64,000 bases of DNA, from the NCBI RefSeq assembly GCF_015864665.1, contig NZ_JADYWU010000001.1, positions 2,001,326 to 2,065,325 on the forward strand, given 5' to 3'. Source of the DNA: Salinibacterium sp. SWN167 (GTDB lineage: Bacteria; Actinomycetota; Actinomycetes; Actinomycetales; Microbacteriaceae). The notes under the pieces are model-generated. The model had not been told where the DNA came from. It made no database searches and saw only the letters and a list, made by a program, of their open reading frames with translations. Both the position numbers and the translations under genes were made by a program. Of this stretch, positions 25,451 to 34,402 are shown piece after piece; the stretch's first letter is position 1, and each line of letters begins with the position of its first letter.

Positions 25451-26350
25451 ATGGGAAGATTTTCTGACTCCTGGCGCTCACACCTCCTGACGACGTTCTC
25501 CGGCGAAAGCTCGGGGCGTCCCGGGTGGGTTGCTCGCATCGAGCAGGGTGACGACGCCGGATTCTTTGGCCCCGAATCCGCCTCGTGGGTGGTGCACGGC
25601 GGCATGGGCACCCTCGTCGCCGGCATCCGCGCGCTGCTTATGCAGACCCTGCACCCCGGAGCAATGGCGGGCGTTCATGATTGGTCGCGCTACAAAGAAG
25701 ATCCGCTGGGGCGACTCTCGGGCACGATCCAGTGGCTCATCACAGTCACCTTTGCCAGCACTGAACAGTCGAAGCTCGAGTCAGCCCGCGTCGGCAAGTA
25801 CCACACCCGGGTCGCGGGCACCTATCTGGATGTCAACGGCGTCGAGCGCCCCTACACCGCGGGCGACCAAGAGTTGCTGTCGTGGGTGCACGCCGTTTTC
25901 ACCGACGCGTTTCTCGGCAGCCATGAGCTGTGGGGAAAGCCCATCCCCGGCGGGGCCGACCAGTACGTGCGGGAGTGGGCAACCGCGGGTGAGCTGGTGG
26001 GAGTAGAGCAGCCACCGCGATCCCGTGCTGAGTTGAAAGCTCAGATCGATGGATTCCGCCCCGTGCTCAAAAGCGACGAGCGCGTTCTCGAAGCGGTGCG
26101 CTTCATTCGCAATCCCCCGCTTCGCCGCTCAATGATGCCCGCCTACAGGGTGCTGTTCGCAGGAGCCGTCGCGTCCTTGCCCGAGGAACACCGCAAACTG
26201 CTCGGTCTTCGCCGATCACCGCTGCCGGTGATCTGGGCGACCGGCATCGTGCTGCGCTCAGTGGGCAAAATTCTCGGCACCTCATCCTCGAGCGAAGATG
26301 CGGCCCGCGTTCGACTAGCCCGCCTTGAGCATGAGCGGGATTCGGTCTGA
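25451..26350 (+). CDS. DUF2236 / MpaB-type oxygenase family protein
   Basis: A 299-residue protein with the DUF2236 pattern of heme-dependent latex-clearing and MpaB-type enzymes: GMGTLVAGIRALLMQTLHPGAMAGV near residue 50, the segment RLSGTIQWLITVTFAS, and the helical HAVFTDAFLGSHEL with its His. The family's conserved His and Arg residues are present, so heme binding is plausible. MpaB proteins cleave isoprenoid double bonds. Here it follows the olefin cluster by 43 bases on the same strand; a link to alkene metabolism is suggestive only. The ATG lies right after AAGG. Confidence 0.82.
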   Translation: MGRFSDSWRSHLLTTFSGESSGRPGWVARIEQGDDAGFFGPESASWVVHGGMGTLVAGIRALLMQTLHPGAMAGVHDWSRYKEDPLGRLSGTIQWLITVTFASTEQSKLESARVGKYHTRVAGTYLDVNGVERPYTAGDQELLSWVHAVFTDAFLGSHELWGKPIPGGADQYVREWATAGELVGVEQPPRSRAELKAQIDGFRPVLKSDERVLEAVRFIRNPPLRRSMMPAYRVLFAGAVASLPEEHRKLLGLRRSPLPVIWATGIVLRSVGKILGTSSSSEDAARVRLARLEHERDSV

Positions 26351-26433
26351 CTCACACGGCGCACACAACGCATAGCGCCGCAGGCGGGGTACGCTCAGGG
26401 AACGAGCCACTCGGCTCACAGGAGGATAACGTC

Positions 26434-26544
26434 ATGGCCGATAAATCACCCAAGAAATCCAGCGGCAAGACTGTAGCCAGCAAGTCTCTCAAAGAGAAGC
26501 GCGCCGACAAGAAAGACAAGGCCGCCAGCAAGCGCAAGGACTAG
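26434..26544 (+). CDS. 36-residue Lys-rich basic protein
   Basis: Too short for routine gene calls, but with a textbook ribosome site (GGAGG, eight bases before the ATG). The peptide starts MADKSPKKSSGK and continues with alternating Lys, Ser and Ala to KRKD: about a third of the residues are Lys or Arg. Similar tiny basic peptides are conserved in related actinobacteria and are usually left unannotated. Nucleic-acid binding is possible but unproven. It lies 83 bases after the DUF2236 gene on the same strand. Confidence 0.7.
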   Translation: MADKSPKKSSGKTVASKSLKEKRADKKDKAASKRKD

Positions 26545-26721
26545 AGCTTCGATTATCGGCGCGGGGAATTCTTAGACCATTGCTCACGCAATCATTCCCC
26601 GTGCCTACCGAGGTGCTGCGCCAACGGGCGCCGAGCCTCTGCACTTACTGCTGAATCATCCACGAAGATTCAGTGGCGAGCCCGATGGGCAGCTGAACGA
26701 ACTGCACCGTGGTCAGACGAC

Positions 26722-28098
26722 TCAGGAATCGACACTCTCCGGGCCGGGTTCTGAAGGTTCGACAGCCGCGTTCCCGCCGCTCTTCCGTTTCCAGATCGCC
26801 CCGATAGCGCCGGTAACGTTGGAGGCCGCGCCTTTGACTGCGTCGCCGGCGGTCTCTGCTGCTGTCAGTGCGCGTGGCTTGTCTGGGATTCCGTCCCCGT
26901 CCAGATCTACTGATCGAAAAACTCCTGTGGCGCGATCGAAAGTCTCTGCGCCAACGCGACCCGCGACTGCGACTCCCTCTGAAGCCGACGCTAGAGCCTT
27001 ATCCCGCACCTCTACGGCGGCCTGCCGCCAGCGCTTGGGCACATTCTCTCCGTGCTCGGAATCAATCCCAAGCCGGCCTCTGAAGGCAAGAACGCCTACA
27101 GCGACTTTGTCGCTGGATTTCACTGCTGCGGGCGCATCGAAGGGGTTGAAAAGCACGGACTTGTTGGCCCGCTGAACGGTATCTGCCATTTGAGCGAGGA
27201 TCCCTGCAGTGCATCCAGCAATTACCTCGACCCGATTCTGCCGGGCATGGGTCAAGCCGACTCTGTGGCTTTCTAAGTCCTCCGGCGCTGCATCGAGCAC
27301 TCGATCTAGCTCGAGGATCGACAATCCATCCTGAAGTTGGATCGTGCGAGCCAGGACAGAGAGCCATTCATGAACCTTGGGCTCCGCTTCTTTGGTTACC
27401 TTGACGATCTCTCCGAGATCCGCCTTCTTTCCCAGTTTCGACGCAATGCTGTCGAGTTGCCGGAGGGCGTAGCCCTGAGTGCGAGCGAGAAGCAGCCCAC
27501 ACGCCTGAACCTTCGACCATGTGACATCAGAGACTCGCCCAACTCGATTCCGAACAGCGAGGGCATCTTCGATGATTAGATCCACTCCGATCACGTCTGC
27601 GATAACAGCATCCTTCTGGTTGCGCAGGATGTCATCGACCTTCTCGTTGATTTCTTCGAGGTAGTCGATGATTGTGTCCATCTGCTCCTGAATCACGCGC
27701 TGCTGCATCATTGTGGCGAGGGCGGTGATCGCAAAAGGTCCGCTTAGTAGAGCGGTCGGGGCTTGCGCAATTTGAAGCCACTGCTTTATATCGCCGGGAT
27801 CGCCGATCATCGCGTGACTGATTCCGGGCGATTTCGTCGCCATCAGGCCAAATTCTTTTACCGCAGCGGCTGAATCGGCAGTCAGTTTCACCCACTGACC
27901 AGAATTCGCGGCGATATCCGCGCCGATCTTCGCAGCTTCCGCGCCGGTGTTAGAGAAAGAGCGCAATCGTTGAAGGTCGATTTCGTGCGAGGGGGCTTTA
28001 TCTAATCCTGCAGCGAGGAAGAAGCGCTCAATGTCTGCCGAGGAGCCAATAGCTACAAGACTGTCGCCATCGCTAACCAATTCAATTTCGCTGCCCAT
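26722..28098 (-). CDS. Conserved actinobacterial protein of unknown function
   Basis: A 458-residue protein beginning MGSEIELVSDGDSLVAIGS, a start chosen over a longer frame to 28197 because the conserved domain opens there. The N-terminal domain (SADIERFFLAAGL) is followed by an amphipathic helical region with a hydrophobic hairpin-like patch at ~115-140 (LLSGPFAITALATMMQQ) and a coiled coil at ~145-175 (QEQMDTIIDYLEEINEKVDD). The C-terminal third includes the calcium-loop-like DLDGDGIPDKP and a Gly/Ala-rich tail. Proteins with this start are seen in other actinobacteria, sometimes near mobile regions. No function is known to me. Confidence 0.7.
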   Translation of the reverse strand: MGSEIELVSDGDSLVAIGSSADIERFFLAAGLDKAPSHEIDLQRLRSFSNTGAEAAKIGADIAANSGQWVKLTADSAAAVKEFGLMATKSPGISHAMIGDPGDIKQWLQIAQAPTALLSGPFAITALATMMQQRVIQEQMDTIIDYLEEINEKVDDILRNQKDAVIADVIGVDLIIEDALAVRNRVGRVSDVTWSKVQACGLLLARTQGYALRQLDSIASKLGKKADLGEIVKVTKEAEPKVHEWLSVLARTIQLQDGLSILELDRVLDAAPEDLESHRVGLTHARQNRVEVIAGCTAGILAQMADTVQRANKSVLFNPFDAPAAVKSSDKVAVGVLAFRGRLGIDSEHGENVPKRWRQAAVEVRDKALASASEGVAVAGRVGAETFDRATGVFRSVDLDGDGIPDKPRALTAAETAGDAVKGAASNVTGAIGAIWKRKSGGNAAVEPSEPGPESVDS

Positions 28099-28283
28099 CG
28101 TCGCCCCTGTCTTCAGTGTTCTTCTTCTTCTTACCCTAGGACCCTCGCCAACTGTGTTGGGGCACGACTGCCCCGCAATCTTCGCGAGTCTTGCCAATTC
28201 TGCTCACCGAGGATTGGCGGAACGACGAAACGAGCGCGCTGACGTTAGGTACTCAAAGCTACGTCTCCACGCGATGAGGAAAG

Positions 28284-29303
28284 TTAGGTCAACTCGCGCA
28301 ACCGCAGCACTACAGCAGCACGACTCGTCACCTCAAGCACCCGGAAGATTCCCTCCAGATGCTTCTTTACCGTCGACTCTGACATCCCCAGTTCTCGCGC
28401 AAGCTCGTTGTTCGAACCACCCGTGCGCGCAAGCGCAATCACGACGTCAGCTTGGCGGCGCGTGAGACCAGTTGCCAGAAGCGCAGCCGTATCTGCTGCG
28501 ACATCCTGTTGCCGTCGCAAGAAGATCACCGTCGGCCCAAGCCGCACCGGATGCACGATGCAGTGCCATCGCTGCGTGCCGATCATCACGTCATGTTGAG
28601 CTTCTTCGCCGGGTGTCGAGTCGGCAGCAGCGACGATCGCTGCGAGCTCGTCCGGAACTCGATCCCCCACGTTCAGCACGTGCGACGACGAAGCTTCAAC
28701 CACCCCATCCGACCGCACCGACACCACTGCCCAGGCGTGACGATCCATCTCTGCGTTCACGAGCAGGGCGCGCTCGGCATCGAGCGCTGCGCGATGGTGC
28801 ATCGCAAGGTGACCGCTGAGGGCGTTCATGACGGCAACGTCGCGATCGCTAAACTCCCCCATCCGCTCGCTGCGGTTGAGGGCGTAGCCGACCACGACAT
28901 CCGGCGGTGATGGCAGCTCGACGACGAGCTGAAAGCGCACATCGAACGGCGCATAAAAGTGGCGGTATAGCTCGGTTGCCGTGAAGTTGGCGCCGCCCTC
29001 AACGTCGCTGAAGCGGATCGCACCGAGCCCGCGCCCCGCGCTTGCTGCTGCAATCAGCGGATGCTGGTGAAAGTACTTGTCGTACTCCGGCTTCAACCGG
29101 GTGGCGACGGCGATCTCAGTGAGGGGCACAATCACGTAGCGAAAGTCGCGCGCGGCCAGCACCATGTCATTGAAGGATGCGCTCTCGCAGTCGATGACTT
29201 CGCGCACCGCTTCGAGCACATCCGCGAAATCGAGGGGCGGATGCGCGGTCAGCCGCCCGGCGACCCGAAGGACCGCTTGTGCGTCAGCATCGCTCAGCCC
29301 CAT
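28284..29303 (-). CDS. LuxR-family transcriptional regulator
   Basis: About 339 residues. An N-terminal GAF/PAS-like sensor portion (residues ~1-230) is followed by a C-terminal LuxR helix-turn-helix, LTRRQADVVIALARTGGSNNELARELGMSESTVKKH in two conserved blocks, ending VVLRLRELT. It has no receiver domain, so it responds to a small molecule or another signal. It is divergent from a lipoprotein gene with a 77-base gap, an arrangement duplicated at 19.5-20.5 kb. The ATG at 29303 is conserved in the duplicate copy; an ATG four codons upstream (29315) is also possible. Confidence 0.85.
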   Translation of the reverse strand: MGLSDADAQAVLRVAGRLTAHPPLDFADVLEAVREVIDCESASFNDMVLAARDFRYVIVPLTEIAVATRLKPEYDKYFHQHPLIAAASAGRGLGAIRFSDVEGGANFTATELYRHFYAPFDVRFQLVVELPSPPDVVVGYALNRSERMGEFSDRDVAVMNALSGHLAMHHRAALDAERALLVNAEMDRHAWAVVSVRSDGVVEASSSHVLNVGDRVPDELAAIVAAADSTPGEEAQHDVMIGTQRWHCIVHPVRLGPTVIFLRRQQDVAADTAALLATGLTRRQADVVIALARTGGSNNELARELGMSESTVKKHLEGIFRVLEVTSRAAVVLRLRELT

Positions 29304-29380
29304 GCTCCAACACATTACCCGCGCGCGTACGCCTAAAGACGTATTGCGGATGCTGGCTGCCGGTCGGCACGCTTAATCCC

Positions 29381-30001
29381 ATGACTATGCCGCGCACGCC
29401 TTTCGCCCTCACTCCCCTCTCTGCAGTGCGAAGGGTTCGGGTTGCGGCGATGGTCCTCGCCCTCACGGCGACGCTCGCGGCCTGCTCGACGTCGACCGAC
29501 GACGAGTCGATCGACACTGGCACAACGGATGACTCGAGCACCGCTGAGGAGACCACGGAAGACGAAACGACACCAGACGAGGCTGACGCGGGCGGATTCA
29601 CGTCCGACGATGTTGGAAACGCCACCGTCACCATTAACGGGGTCGAGTTCCCGGACTTCACCGGCGACTGCGAGATCAGCCGTCTAGCAGGGAAGGAGGA
29701 TGTCGGAGACCTCAGCATCCCCGGCATCTTCACGATCGTCGGGATCGACAACGTGAAAGCGCACGAAGATGAGGCGATGAACTTCGTCGCGATCAATGAA
29801 TCTCAGTTTCGATTCAACGACCTCGTCGGAGCAGCCGGCGTAGAAACACCGGCACGCGGCGATATCGCTTCGCTCACAGAACTCGGCCCTCGAACCGCCG
29901 ACGGAAGCCGCGACCTCGTCGAAGTGCGCTTCGCTGGCACGTTCGAAGACGGCACCCCCATAGAGGTGGACATCGTCTGCGAGCTGCAGAACAAGTTCTA
30001 G
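29381..30001 (+). CDS. Lipoprotein, paralogue of the one at 19.9 kb
   Basis: A 206-residue exported protein: signal with lipobox LAAC (Cys at about residue 38), an acidic Thr/Glu/Asp linker of ~35 residues, and the same terminal domain as its paralogue (DDVGNATVTINGVEFPDF, GDCEI, RTADGSRD-VEVRFAG, VCELQNKF). Two conserved Cys probably form a disulfide. It lies divergent from an intact LuxR regulator, which may control it. The start at 29381 matches the paralogue's start region. Function unknown; a secreted ligand-binding or inhibitor domain is possible. Confidence 0.8.
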   Translation: MTMPRTPFALTPLSAVRRVRVAAMVLALTATLAACSTSTDDESIDTGTTDDSSTAEETTEDETTPDEADAGGFTSDDVGNATVTINGVEFPDFTGDCEISRLAGKEDVGDLSIPGIFTIVGIDNVKAHEDEAMNFVAINESQFRFNDLVGAAGVETPARGDIASLTELGPRTADGSRDLVEVRFAGTFEDGTPIEVDIVCELQNKF

Positions 30002-30199
30002 GAGCGCGAAACTCGCGGAGTCGCCGGAGAACGCGACTGGAAAACACTTGAGACCAATGCGCTTATCCGTCTCGTCAGTTCGCAAAGAGGTGATTTCTCC
30101 GAAAGAATCGTGAGACTGATGCCCTGCGATTGAGCCGATCGAGCCGTGAGTCGATACTCCGCGCTAAGGTTCAAGAAGAAACCGACAAGGGAGTGATGC

Positions 30200-30388
30200 A
30201 TGGGGGTTTTGGACGACCTTAACAAGTTGAACTCGCAATTGAACACGATCAGCGCGAGTTCGAATGCGGCTGCCGCGAATTCGCACCTAGAGCAGGCGCG
30301 GAAGACGAATGGCGCTGAACAGACAGAAAACGTGATTAAGGCACTAGAGGCACTCGCAGCCGCTGTGACAGCGCTCGCTCAAAAGTGA
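30200..30388 (+). CDS. Small coiled-coil protein, function unknown
   Basis: A 62-residue, Ala/Asn/Glu-rich soluble protein (MGVLDDLNKLNSQLNTIS..., ending KALEALAAAVTALAQK) that looks like one amphipathic helix or short coiled coil. AGGGAG upstream of the ATG supports the start. There are no partners within 700 bases. It sits at the left shoulder of the accessory region. Confidence 0.6.
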   Translation: MGVLDDLNKLNSQLNTISASSNAAAANSHLEQARKTNGAEQTENVIKALEALAAAVTALAQK

Positions 30389-31132
30389 GCCGGTAGAGCC
30401 CAAGCCAGAACCATCTCGTGAGCAGCCCGCGCCACTAGAGTCCAGCAGGCAATCAGTGCTTCTTCACTCAACAAAGTGTGCTGCCGAAGCGGCTCGCAGT
30501 GCTCTATTCCGTTTGTCCGCCGCGACGCCGGTGACCTGCGGCAATCGACTGATGCTCCATCCAGCAGGCGCAAGACTCGATGTTGGAATGCGCTAAACGA
30601 TCTTGGCGGAGTGGGCACAACATGACAGGCACTTCTCCGAACGGAGGGATCAGGCCTGACGACGACCGCACTTAGCACCAATCCCGGATGCGGTCCCATC
30701 CCGCCAGACGAACAACTACGGCGCGGCAGCAAACCTCTGGCGCGCGAGGTGATCAGCTACTTCTTATCGAAGACGCTCTCCTGTGAAAAGCGGTTCGTTC
30801 GCCCATCGGCCCAGCATCGAAAAACTCAAATATCCGGACTTCACTAGAGCTCCAGCCTCTGCAAGAACTTGTCTGAATGTTTCCGGAAGTGGGGCGTTCG
30901 GTTGCGCCCTGAAACGCTCCTGGAAAAGGTGCACCCAGTTTGGACACCCAATCTTCGGCATCGGATTTCGGCCCGTGGAAATGTGCTTGCCGTTTCCAGG
31001 GGCGGGCCTATAACGGGGCGGGCGACGTGGCGTGGCGTGGCGTGAAGAACCGTCTCGCGGTCAAGTCAAATCCGGTTCGATGTTAGAGCGAAGTGCGGAG
31101 CTGGCAGCGCGCGTGTGCGGTCAACTCTAAAA
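30389..31132. other. Non-coding or decayed stretch left of the helicase/ATPase unit
   Basis: No gene here is convincing. Minus-strand open frames at 30379-30732 and 30764-30961 lack ribosome sites; the second (start MPKIGCPNWVHLFQE) has protein-like composition and may be a fragment. TGGCG repeats occur near 31030. This is the probable left junction of the inserted block. Confidence 0.5.
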
Positions 31133-34100
31133 TCACTGCATGATCTCCCGGTTCTCGTCGAATTCTTCACCAAAATCGGCATCATCCGTTTCGCTGTAAA
31201 GCTCAATACCTTCCATCGCAGCTTGAAGGTCGATTGCATGCTTCCCCACGAAACGGATTCGACTATCTTTACCGGCGAGCTGCACTTCGACAGTCGCGCT
31301 GCCGCTCATTCCAATCGTCTGGGTGAGCAGGTCCTCGCGCAACGTTTCTGTCTGAGTCGACCGCGCATGTTGATACTTTGCGGCGCAGATGGGGCACAAC
31401 GCGAGGCGATTCTCTTGGAAGTCTCGATTTGCATCACTATCAAATTGGACAGCCACAAAGTAATACTGATCGTCCACCTTGAACGGCATTTCCTCGCCAC
31501 AAATCTGGCACACCAAGACTCCGTCGTCATTCGAATACAACTCTGACAGGTAGGCCTTAGCTGTGCTGCGAAGCCCCGGTTCCTGGACACGCACGCTTCG
31601 AAGCCGAGTCGCATAGCGGCGCTCCGGAGACTCGGTGGCTCGGTCACGGACGCGACTCGCCCGCCGCTCTGGCGCCGGAGAGGAAGCTTCAGGCAGCCTG
31701 GGAGCCTTTCTTGAGCGCTCCCATTCTTGGAACCCTTCGGGATCTTCATTAATTGACCGGGCGATTTCTTGGGCCCGCTCGACAGAGCCGAATCCCCACG
31801 CCGTTGCGTGCACTTCACCGCCGCGTGCTCGCAGCGCTGCCATGTTCGCGACGTGACCGAAAAGCATTCGGTCAAGAAGCGGAGCCCTTGACGGAAGTGT
31901 CATACCCTCCGCGAGGTCGCTCACCGTCATTTCGGCGGGGATTCGAAGATTCCCGTCACAGTCGAGGATCCACGCCGTGTCTCTGAGCATCTGCACGAGT
32001 TGAGAGTCGATTCGGTGCACGTTGCTGGAGGCATTGGCTCGATACACGGCTTCGCCGACCGAACCTTCAGCGCGCGTGACCAACGCCCACAGTCCCCGCA
32101 GAAGGTTCTCATCGCCGGTCTCGACGATCGCTAGGAAGTGTGGGATAGTCCAATCTTGCGAAATGCAATTCTGATTCTGCCGAGCAGAACGCCACCGGTT
32201 TTCGAATAATGAATTGCCCCAAATTGTCGTCTTCTTAGCCACTACGCCCTTAGTTGCGCCGAGGCGAATCGCAAGTTCGGCAACATCGAAGGTGCACCCG
32301 CTATATACGTTGGAAAGTGGGAGCAAAACTGTGCCATTGAATGCGTCCGATTCGTACAGCGCGCCAAGTCCTGACGACAGGAAAGGCTCGTCGAGGAAGA
32401 GTTGAGTTGCAGATACCCAGCGCAGGCTAGAACCGTCATCGGCAAGAAAAATCGCGAGCTGAGAAAAACTTCGTTCAGCTGCAGTCTTCTGGTCAAGCAG
32501 CGCGTTGAGCGTGACCAAATCATCGATGTGTGCCTGACTAACCGCGGTCATGGCGGGGGAATACGAACGGAACCTAGCTGTTAGCTGAGCAGCAGCGTCC
32601 CAAGGTTTTACGTCTGCATGGGTGAAGAATTCTGCAAGGGCATCTTTGTCGGCTGACGGCGCGCTCGTCTCGCTCTCATCAAACGAAACGAGCGAGTCCA
32701 AAACTAGACTCTCGGCTCGCAATCCGGAGGCTGCCGGAAGGAATGCGTCGACCCCGCGGACGTGTTCGACCCCGCTAACGGCCTGGACGCGAATAAGGGG
32801 CACGGCTGAGAGGCTTTCCGGATACGGATCGCTGTAGAGACGAAAGCGGTAATCGAGACGCGTGAAAGGATTGTGGTTTTGCTTCGACAGGCGGCCGAGC
32901 ATAGCGTAAAAGTTCCGGAGCCAGTCGTTCCCCTTGGCAGATAACCACCCCATCCAGCGCCTATACACTTCGATTTCGATCGAATCCAGGTACTGATCAG
33001 CCTCGTCGCCCCATCGCGCGAGGTCATTGTGGGTCTCACCGAGGCGTTCGAACGCCTCGGCCAGCTCGACAGAGCCGAATTCAATCGCCGACAACGACGA
33101 AAGAAAATCGCGTGCCCGATCCTCGCTGCGCGGTAGCCAACCGGCTGCGGGCTCAATCGGTTCGGTGTCGGACAATTGCCGAAAGAAATCTACATCCGCT
33201 GGGAGCATCGCAACTCGGATTGGCACTTCCGCCCGGATCAGACTGGAAGATTGTGCATGTCCGCCACCTCGAATCGGCGTGACCGGCTGCTGTTCAAACG
33301 CTTGGATCAGTTTCTGGCGAATGGGTTCATACCGCTCAGGCAAATCATCCGACTCATTGGGGAGAGCGCTGAGGAGGCCTTGAGCGACTAGTCCCGCATC
33401 GCGCATGGCAGGTAATGCTGCGGCGATGAGTTGAGCTATGCCCTCGATTAGCACGTCGTTGCCGTCGTCATCGCGGACGCTGTCACGAGCGACCGTGGAG
33501 GCGAACGGTGCGTGAATGTGGAACTTTAAGCGAGAGGTCTCCTTCACCGCAGGAAAATAGATAAAAACCTCGCCGTCGATGGGTGCTACTGCATATTTGA
33601 CAAGTTGCGCTCCGCCGCGTGCGCCCGGGAGCCCCGTGCTCTTAGATCCCTCTCCCGTCTCCACTAGTGAAAACGCGGCCGCTACCGGGAACCGAGCCCC
33701 ACCAAGCTCTACATCACCCGAAATCCGATACCAAAAAGTGGGACCCGTGTCTTCGTGGACACTGTCAATTTCGATCACACCATTGGTCGAACTGCCACGT
33801 TCGATGAGGCGCACTTCCGAGTCCGGGAATTTGCATTCAACCGAGCGAATATTGTTGAGAAAAAGCAATGTACTTCGGGAGAGCTCGCGGAGCGCGCGTT
33901 CGACTTCGATGCAAGCTTGTTCCGACGGCTTCCCCGGGCGATTGAAAGGAAACCAGAACGAGGTTGACCCTTCGGGTCGATCCACCTGCTCTGCCGGCGT
34001 GGGCACGAACATATCGTGAATTGTGAACGAGTGTTCTCCAGATTGAACGTGCGGCGTTTCGGTATAGGCGAATACTGCCTTGAAACCGACGCCGAACTTC

Positions 34101-34402
34101 CCGATAGTCGTTGCATCATCTGATTTTTTGGTCGACTGGCCGATCCCCGTAATCGACTCGATATCGTTCACGTCGAATGATCGTTTCCCGTTGTGCTCAA
34201 AGCGAAGTCCGTCGGGACGGAGCTCGAAGGAAACCTCCTGAGCTCCGGCATCCTCAGCGTTCTGCAGCAGTTCATAAATGAAGTGAGCGTTGTCGGGATA
34301 AAGGTCGGCGAGTAGTTTCCGCAGCCCCTCTTCAAAGCCGTTTTCACGTGCAGCGTCGACGTAGTCGCGGCGCTTCTTTGCAAGCGCGTCTAATCCACTC
34401 AT
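31133..34402 (-). CDS. Sacsin-type GHKL ATPase with C-terminal zinc finger; candidate defence protein
   Basis: A 1089-residue protein. The N-terminal ~200 residues are a sacsin-like GHKL/HATPase: ELLQNAEDAGAQEVSF (N-box), a HNGKRSFDVNDIESITGIG strand-helix and TIGKFGVGFKAVFAYTETP (G-box). The long middle (~250-900) is unrecognised, mostly helical. Near the C-terminus, CQICGEE (~963) and LALCPICAAKYQHA (~1003) make a treble-clef finger similar to HNH nucleases. The HNH catalytic histidine is not evident at the expected place (YYFVAVQF), so nuclease activity is doubtful. The start overlaps the helicase gene's stop (ATGA), so the two proteins are made together. Base composition is lower in GC than in the core genes. 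Confidence 0.82.
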   Translation of the reverse strand: MSGLDALAKKRRDYVDAARENGFEEGLRKLLADLYPDNAHFIYELLQNAEDAGAQEVSFELRPDGLRFEHNGKRSFDVNDIESITGIGQSTKKSDDATTIGKFGVGFKAVFAYTETPHVQSGEHSFTIHDMFVPTPAEQVDRPEGSTSFWFPFNRPGKPSEQACIEVERALRELSRSTLLFLNNIRSVECKFPDSEVRLIERGSSTNGVIEIDSVHEDTGPTFWYRISGDVELGGARFPVAAAFSLVETGEGSKSTGLPGARGGAQLVKYAVAPIDGEVFIYFPAVKETSRLKFHIHAPFASTVARDSVRDDDGNDVLIEGIAQLIAAALPAMRDAGLVAQGLLSALPNESDDLPERYEPIRQKLIQAFEQQPVTPIRGGGHAQSSSLIRAEVPIRVAMLPADVDFFRQLSDTEPIEPAAGWLPRSEDRARDFLSSLSAIEFGSVELAEAFERLGETHNDLARWGDEADQYLDSIEIEVYRRWMGWLSAKGNDWLRNFYAMLGRLSKQNHNPFTRLDYRFRLYSDPYPESLSAVPLIRVQAVSGVEHVRGVDAFLPAASGLRAESLVLDSLVSFDESETSAPSADKDALAEFFTHADVKPWDAAAQLTARFRSYSPAMTAVSQAHIDDLVTLNALLDQKTAAERSFSQLAIFLADDGSSLRWVSATQLFLDEPFLSSGLGALYESDAFNGTVLLPLSNVYSGCTFDVAELAIRLGATKGVVAKKTTIWGNSLFENRWRSARQNQNCISQDWTIPHFLAIVETGDENLLRGLWALVTRAEGSVGEAVYRANASSNVHRIDSQLVQMLRDTAWILDCDGNLRIPAEMTVSDLAEGMTLPSRAPLLDRMLFGHVANMAALRARGGEVHATAWGFGSVERAQEIARSINEDPEGFQEWERSRKAPRLPEASSPAPERRASRVRDRATESPERRYATRLRSVRVQEPGLRSTAKAYLSELYSNDDGVLVCQICGEEMPFKVDDQYYFVAVQFDSDANRDFQENRLALCPICAAKYQHARSTQTETLREDLLTQTIGMSGSATVEVQLAGKDSRIRFVGKHAIDLQAAMEGIELYSETDDADFGEEFDENREIMQ

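Noticed and set aside
30379..30732. Minus-strand open frame of 117 codons
   Set aside because: No ribosome site and no recognisable protein pattern; it lies in a decayed stretch.
30764..30961. Minus-strand peptide starting MPKIGCPNWVHLFQE
   Set aside because: Composition is protein-like but too short, without ribosome site or domain; possible fragment only.
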